NCBI RefSeq assembly: GCF_002954775.1
Contig: NZ_PJME01000004.1
Coordinates: 248,001-312,000 of the forward strand
Direction: 5' to 3'
Length of the DNA: 64,000 nt
DNA from: Streptomyces geranii
Lineage (GTDB): Bacteria; Actinomycetota; Actinomycetes; Streptomycetales; Streptomycetaceae
The notes below the pieces were generated by a model. That model was given only the letters and a program-made list of their open reading frames with translations, did not search any database and was not told the DNA's origin. This document shows positions 60,601 through 64,000 of this stretch, piece by piece. How positions within the stretch are numbered: position 1 is the first letter of the stretch; each line of letters begins with the position of its first letter. Position numbers and translations under genes: made by a program.

Positions 60601-63600
60601 GCGCCTCGGGGACGTACAACATCCCCATCCAGGTCCGGCTCACCGGCCCGCTCGACGCGGACGCGCTCGGCGGTGCGCTCGCCGACCTGGTCGCCCGCCA
60701 CGAGGCGCTGCGCACCCTGTACCTGGAGGACGCCGACGGCCCGTACCAGGTCGTCCTGCCCCCGGACACCGGCTTCACCATGGAGGTCGTACGGGACGCG
60801 GGCCCCGCCCCCGACCTGGCCGCCTCCGCCGCCCGCTCCTTCGACCTCACCCACGACCTGCCCCTGCGGGCCACGCTCTACCCGACCGGCCCCGACACCC
60901 ACGTCCTGCTCCTCGTGGTGCACCACATCGCCACCGACGGAGCCTCGCTGCGGCCCCTCACCGAGGACCTGTCCGCCGCCTACCGCGCCCGGCTCGACGG
61001 CGACGCGCCCCGGTTCCCCGAACTCGCCGTCCAGTACCCGGACTTCGCGATCTGGCAGCGCGAGACGCTCGCCGCCGACCTGCCGCGCCAGATCGACTTC
61101 TGGAAGGAGCACCTCGACGGCCTCCCGCCCGAGGTCACCTTCCCCGGCGACCGGCCGCGCCCGGCGGTGGCCACCCACCGAGGCGACCACGTCGAGTTCC
61201 CGGTCGGCCCCGAGCTGTACCAGCGGATGCTGGACCTGGCCGGCCGTACCCGCACGACCCCGTTCATGATCCTCCAGGCCGCCGTGTCCCTGCTGCTGAC
61301 CCGGCTCGGCGCGGGCGAGGACATCCCGCTCGGCGGTGTGATCGCCGACCGGCCCGACTCGGTGCTCGACGACGTGGTCGGCGTCTTCATCAACACCCTC
61401 GTCTACCGCATGGACACCTCGGGCGACCCGACCTTCGAGGAACTCCTGGTCCGCGTCCGCGAGACGGGCCTCGCCGCGTACGCCCACCAGGGCGTCCCCT
61501 TCGAGCGCCTCGTGGAGGAGCTGAACCCGGAGCGCTCCCGCTCCCGGCACGCCTTCTTCCAGGTCATGCTGGCCTGGCTGGACCTCACCGAGGCCCGCTT
61601 CGACCTGCCCGGCGTCACCGCCGACCCCGGCCCGGTGACCAGCGGCACCGCCAAGTTCGACGTGCACTTCGACTGCCACGTCCACGAGGACGGCGGGCTG
61701 CTGTGTCGCCTGGAGTACGCCACCGACCTGTACGACCGCCGGACGGCCCGGAGCTTCGCGGCCCGCTTCGTACGCATCCTGGAGGCGGTCACCGCCGACC
61801 CCGGACAGCGGCTGTCCCAGGTGGACGTGCTCGGTACCGACGATCGCGCCCTGGTGCTGCACGGCTGGAACGACACCAACCTCGCCTGGGACGACGGGCG
61901 TTCGATCGTGGAGCGCTTCGAGGCCCAGGACCCGGCCGCCGAGGCCGTCTTCTTCGAGGGCGAGCGCGTCACGTACGGCGAGCTGAACGCCCGCGTGAAC
62001 CGTCTCGCGCATGCCCTGCGCGACCGGGGCGTCGGCCCCGAGTCGAGGGTCGCGGTGATGCTGCCGCGCTCGGTGGACCTGATCGTGGCGCTGTGGGCGG
62101 TCGTCAAGGCGGGCGCCGCGTACGTGCCCATCGACACCGGCTATCCCGCCGACCGGATCGCGTACATCCTCGACGACTCCGGCGCGGCCCTGCTCGTATC
62201 CAACCGGTCGGTTGACGGGTTCGACCGGATCGCGCCCGACGGTGGCTCATCGGTGACCGAGAACCCGGGCGTTCCCGTCCACGGCGACAACGCCGCCTAC
62301 GTCATCTACACCTCCGGCTCCACCGGCCGCCCCAAGGGCACCGTCAACACCTACGCGGGCCTGGGCAACCGCCTGTGGTGGATGCAGGACGACCACGAAC
62401 TGACGCCCGGCGAACGGGTGTTGCAGTCCACCCCGGTGAGCTTCGACGTGTCGGTGTGGGAGGTCTTCTGGACCCTCACCCACGGCGGCACCCTCGTCGT
62501 CGCCCGCCCCGACGGCCACCGCGACCCGCTCTACCTGGAGCGGCTGATGCGCGAGGAGCACGTCGGCGTCGTCCACCTCAGCTCCTCGATGCTGGGCGCC
62601 TACCTCGCCGAGACCCGGCTGCCGGACTCGGTCCGCCTGGTCGTCTCCGGCGACGAGGCGCTGCCCGCCGAACTGGTCCGCCGGTTCCACGAGCACTCGG
62701 CGAACGAGGATGCGGTACTCCTCAACGCGTACGGCCCCACCGAGGCCGCCGTCGACGTCACGACCTGGCCGGCCGGTCCGGACACCGAGACCGTGCTGAT
62801 CGGCGGTCCTGTCCCCAACACCCGTATGTACGTGCTCGATGCCGACCTCGCACCGGTCGCGCCGGGCGTGCCCGGCGAGTTGTACTGCGAGGGCGTCCAG
62901 CTCGCGCGCGGCTACCTCGACCGGCCCGCCCTGACCGCCGAACGGTTCGTCGCGAGCCCCTACGGCCCGCCCGGATCCCGCATGTACCGCACAGGCGACG
63001 TGGCCCGCTGGACGGCCGACGGTGAGCTGGAGTACCTCGGCCGCGCCGACAACCAGGTCAAGCTCCGCGGCTTCCGCGTCGAACTCGGCGAGATCGAGGA
63101 CGCATTGACCGACCATCCGGCCGTCGCCCAGGCCGCCGCAGCCGTCCACGGCCAGTGGCTCGTCGGCTACGTCGTCCCCGCCGATCCGGGCGCCCTAGGG
63201 GGCCAGGGCGTCCCGCTCGACACCGACACGGACGCCGACATCCGCGACCGGCTCGCCTCCCGGCTGCCCGAATACATGGTCCCGGCCCAGATCGTCACCC
63301 TCGACGAGCTGCCGCTCACCCCCAACGGCAAGCTCGACCGCAAGGCACTACCGGCCCCCGACCTCACCCACACCGGCGGGCGGGCACCGCGCACCCCGCA
63401 GGAGGAGATCCTCAGCGGCCTGTTCGCCGAGGTGCTCGGCGTGCCCGAGGTGTCGATCGACGACGACTTCTTCTCCCTCGGCGGCCACTCCCTCCTGGTC
63501 ACCCGGCTGGCCGGCCGAATCCGCGCCGCCCTCGACGTCGACATCGAACTGTCCGTGCTGTTCGAGGCGACCACCGTGGCGAAGCTCGCGGCCCGGCTCA

Positions 63601-64000
63601 CCGGAAGCGGACCGCGCCGCACCGGCATCACCGCCCAGCCGCGCGAAGGGCGCCTGCCGCTGTCGTACGCCCAGGAACGGCTCTGGTTCCTGCACCGCTT
63701 CGAGGGCCCGTCCCCGACGTACAACCTGCCGGTCGCGCTCCAGCTGACCGGCGAACTCGACAAGGCCGCGCTCACCGCCGCCCTGGCCGACCTGGCCGCA
63801 CGGCACGAGGCCCTGCGCACGGTCTTCGCCGAGGACGCACACGGCCCCCACCAGATCGTGCTGCCGTCCGTGCCGCCGCTGAGCGTGGTGGGCGTCGACG
63901 AGGAGGGGCTCGCCGCCCGACTGGCCGAGGCTGTCGGCACCCCGTTCGACCTCACCGCCCAACCGCCCCTGCGGGCAACCCTGTTCGACCTCGGCGAGAG
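54672..64000 (+). CDS. Multimodular NRPS, lipid-initiating, with an A-less second module (3' end beyond window)
   Basis: The frame is open from ATG 54672 to the window edge (about 3109 residues). Domains: starter C (1-440, HHILLDG); A1 (YVIHTSGTTGRPKG near 584, FDVSVWE near 632); T1 (LGADSIH near 964); E (HHLVVDGVSW near 1128, VGWFT, FNYLG); C2 of the D-to-L type (HHHLLLDG near 1557); T2 immediately after it (LGGTSIL near 1900) with no A domain; C3 (HHIATDG near 2083); A2 (YTSGSTGRPKG near 2545); T3 (LGGHSLL near 2935); start of C4 (LPLSYAQERLWFLHR near 2994). Hand-read codes: A1 D-V-W-H-S-G-S-V-T-K, A2 D-V-W-H-V-G-A-V-D-K. The protein starts an acylated peptide with a D-residue first. Confidence 0.93.
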   Translation, partial: MNTAPSPLSLTAAQHGVWVAQRLDPDSPMYTCGIYFDVPGPVDRALLAHAVERAVAETEALRVRFHETDDDVRQILDPSVTGELAYVDVSGESDPAAAARAWIDAGQTRPIRLDADGERLFRHTLLRLGPDRHWFHFAYHHILLDGRGQVLHLRRVTETYSALVAGEEPPASGFATLGEVLAEQDAYRASGRRERDAAYWQGEFADLPDSTELGSGTSALAPSLPSASGRLPKEVTHRLRDFAGSRWSLPVIAAMAAYTHRVTGAHDVLVRVFMAARLSPHALATPAMLVNEVPLRVTVDGSTSFTELLDRVTARLSEATRHQRYPQEALRRDLTAAAHPGTLGGPSVNILSFASPRVPFGAVEAEARQLGSGPVRDLALHAFGDPRVAEGIELVLNAHQDRFTPDTAAEHRARYVRLLAAVTEHPELPIGALDLLDDAQRERFHARNTTGRATDQRSLVELFEDQDPAAEAVVCEGERLTYGELHARVNRLAHALRARGVGPESRVAVKLPRSVDLIVALWAVLKSGAAYVPVETGYPAERIAHILADARVSFVLDEDNVRVLGEGEPDTNPGVVPRGDHAAYVIHTSGTTGRPKGVVVTHAGISNMLAWMQDEYGLTPADRVVHKTPVGFDVSVWEVFWTLTHGASLVVARPDGHRDPAYLARLVRDERVTVIHFVPAMLGPFLDEYVPVDSLRMVSCGGEALPAGLAERFHRECGARLHNSYGPTEFSVTATSHACAPGVPVTIGTPTHNSRAYVLDPALQPVPDGVTGELYLAGVQLARGYLDRPGATAERFVADPYGPAGTRMYRTGDLVRQLADGEMEFVGRADDQIKINGQRVEPAEVEAALAAVPGVDQAVVLVHDSAAGSRQLVGYVSGMPETDPRAHLAERLPAHMVPVSVFVLPSIPVTPNGKIDRRALPAPAGPVSGRVPVTATERTLHTLAAALLGRPELGVDDDLFTLGADSIHAIQLVSRARRQSLHFTPQDVFDHPTVARLATVATTAPASAPVEDDPVGELPETPMARRLAERGGPTAGFAQSLLLAAGPGLSYDRLGAALQRVLDRHDALRLRGRHIRPVGAVRAEDCLTRARDEDVAAHKEAARRELSPEDGEMVRAVWFESGQLLLVLHHLVVDGVSWRILLTDLAEALADGDLSPAGTSLRRWADHLQAPGDELPLWTDLLSIPEPVLGARPLDPAQDVHGAARSITVTVPADLTGTLLTTLPAAYRATPDDVLLAALSAAVQRHRGEGPVLVDLEGHGRDHLPDGMDLSTTVGWFTRIHPVRLAAGTETGPALLKRTKEELRAVPHGGRGHDLLRDRLTGLPAPQISFNYLGRLDAQDLGGWRLADDATAVELLADDGLALTHALQIDAHVRDGELTAEWTYPSGVLTETEVRALAEAWTEALTELAVHTRGGLTVSDVPLVRITQEELDRFRGATDVLPLSPLQEGLLFLALYEPEDPYVGQLVLEIDGGFDAGRMRAAATALLHRHPNLRAAFRSRSTGAPVQVVPAEVKVPWEERDEEDVEAFLARDRARGFSVVRPPLLRFTALGNRLVLTHHHLLLDGWSLPLLVRDLFNLYGGADLPPVAPYRDHLAWLGGRDHEASAEAWREHLTGLTAPTLLAPADRASDGHDVHELVLPEALTEALSATARAHRITLNTVVQGLWALLLSGFSGRDDVVFGATVSGRPPELPGAESMVGLFVNTLPVRVRIDPDESLAALLARVQHEQRSLDAHQHASLAELTRASGFDALFDTIVAFENYPMDDGIEAGGLRLAHADLVERTHYPVSLSVFPGERLRLRFSCLTGAFDAPAVARVADHLADLLGRAAAELDVQVGELAAVSEEDRLLVTGVRTADAPAKVVATATGAEPVSPEERKLCAIVADVLGVEQVGVHDEFFALGGTSILMIRLVHRVRDEFGVDLSLRDVFAGPTAAGVAERLTRLAPQAKRITAEERPGRVPLSFAQERMWFLQRLQGASGTYNIPIQVRLTGPLDADALGGALADLVARHEALRTLYLEDADGPYQVVLPPDTGFTMEVVRDAGPAPDLAASAARSFDLTHDLPLRATLYPTGPDTHVLLLVVHHIATDGASLRPLTEDLSAAYRARLDGDAPRFPELAVQYPDFAIWQRETLAADLPRQIDFWKEHLDGLPPEVTFPGDRPRPAVATHRGDHVEFPVGPELYQRMLDLAGRTRTTPFMILQAAVSLLLTRLGAGEDIPLGGVIADRPDSVLDDVVGVFINTLVYRMDTSGDPTFEELLVRVRETGLAAYAHQGVPFERLVEELNPERSRSRHAFFQVMLAWLDLTEARFDLPGVTADPGPVTSGTAKFDVHFDCHVHEDGGLLCRLEYATDLYDRRTARSFAARFVRILEAVTADPGQRLSQVDVLGTDDRALVLHGWNDTNLAWDDGRSIVERFEAQDPAAEAVFFEGERVTYGELNARVNRLAHALRDRGVGPESRVAVMLPRSVDLIVALWAVVKAGAAYVPIDTGYPADRIAYILDDSGAALLVSNRSVDGFDRIAPDGGSSVTENPGVPVHGDNAAYVIYTSGSTGRPKGTVNTYAGLGNRLWWMQDDHELTPGERVLQSTPVSFDVSVWEVFWTLTHGGTLVVARPDGHRDPLYLERLMREEHVGVVHLSSSMLGAYLAETRLPDSVRLVVSGDEALPAELVRRFHEHSANEDAVLLNAYGPTEAAVDVTTWPAGPDTETVLIGGPVPNTRMYVLDADLAPVAPGVPGELYCEGVQLARGYLDRPALTAERFVASPYGPPGSRMYRTGDVARWTADGELEYLGRADNQVKLRGFRVELGEIEDALTDHPAVAQAAAAVHGQWLVGYVVPADPGALGGQGVPLDTDTDADIRDRLASRLPEYMVPAQIVTLDELPLTPNGKLDRKALPAPDLTHTGGRAPRTPQEEILSGLFAEVLGVPEVSIDDDFFSLGGHSLLVTRLAGRIRAALDVDIELSVLFEATTVAKLAARLTGSGPRRTGITAQPREGRLPLSYAQERLWFLHRFEGPSPTYNLPVALQLTGELDKAALTAALADLAARHEALRTVFAEDAHGPHQIVLPSVPPLSVVGVDEEGLAARLAEAVGTPFDLTAQPPLRATLFDLGE

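Overview
The window is high-GC DNA with actinomycete gene style: G/C-ending codons, GTG and TTG starts, ATGA stop/start overlaps, purine-rich ribosome sites and many secreted CAZymes. It is almost certainly from Streptomyces or a close relative. Both ends cut genes: an IclR-type regulator at the left and a very large NRPS at the right. No rRNA, tRNA, CRISPR array or insertion sequence was seen.

Left part (1-2807): a divergent IclR regulator and a two-subunit 3-oxoacid (3-oxoadipate type) CoA-transferase, with inverted repeats between them and a TetR regulator downstream.

Sugar locus (2810-20378): a minus-strand run encodes a sugar isomerase, a cytosolic DUF5060/DUF5605-type glycosidase, a peptide/oligosaccharide-type ABC importer (lipoprotein, DppB, a DppC-DppD fusion, DppF), a GH43 enzyme and a GH78 rhamnosidase. 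Divergent from it is an overlapping plus-strand run: split transketolase, FGGY kinase and SorC regulator. The three hydrolases lack signal peptides, so the logic is import of oligosaccharides, trimming inside the cell, then isomerase, kinase and transketolase. This enzyme set matches the published D-apiose (apulose kinase/transketolase) pathway. A repeated TGAAT..ATTCA palindrome sits at both divergent starts.

Metabolic islands (20536-28927): a class III aminotransferase-fold enzyme, an APH-fold kinase and a GntR regulator overlap one another and suggest a kinase plus phospho-lyase pathway for an amino alcohol or hydroxy-amino acid. Then come an SDR, a VOC protein, a TetR regulator, an SMP-30-like lipoprotein and a Baeyer-Villiger monooxygenase, with a perfect 10-bp-arm operator before the monooxygenase.

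Mixed region (28981-41345): a secreted protein with three copies of an unrecognised domain of about 120 residues, two small hypothetical proteins, a Ppx/GppA homologue, a secreted GH27 enzyme with a lectin domain, a secreted EEP phosphodiesterase-like protein with a lectin-like tail, and a Tat-exported GH78 rhamnosidase.

Right part (41520-64000): a lipopeptide biosynthetic cluster. A minus-strand arm carries a stand-alone A-T protein with a threonine-type code, a mycofactocin-style SDR, a type II thioesterase, an LLM oxidoreductase and a two-gene exporter. A plus-strand arm carries a fatty acyl-AMP ligase (with a TTA codon), two long acyl-CoA dehydrogenases, an ACP and an NRPS read here as Cstart-A-T-E / C-T / C-A-T / C... 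The second NRPS module has no adenylation domain, so the stand-alone A-T protein is the obvious in-trans supplier. The parts list resembles the ramoplanin/enduracidin family, but the A-less module is at position 2, which I do not know from those compounds.
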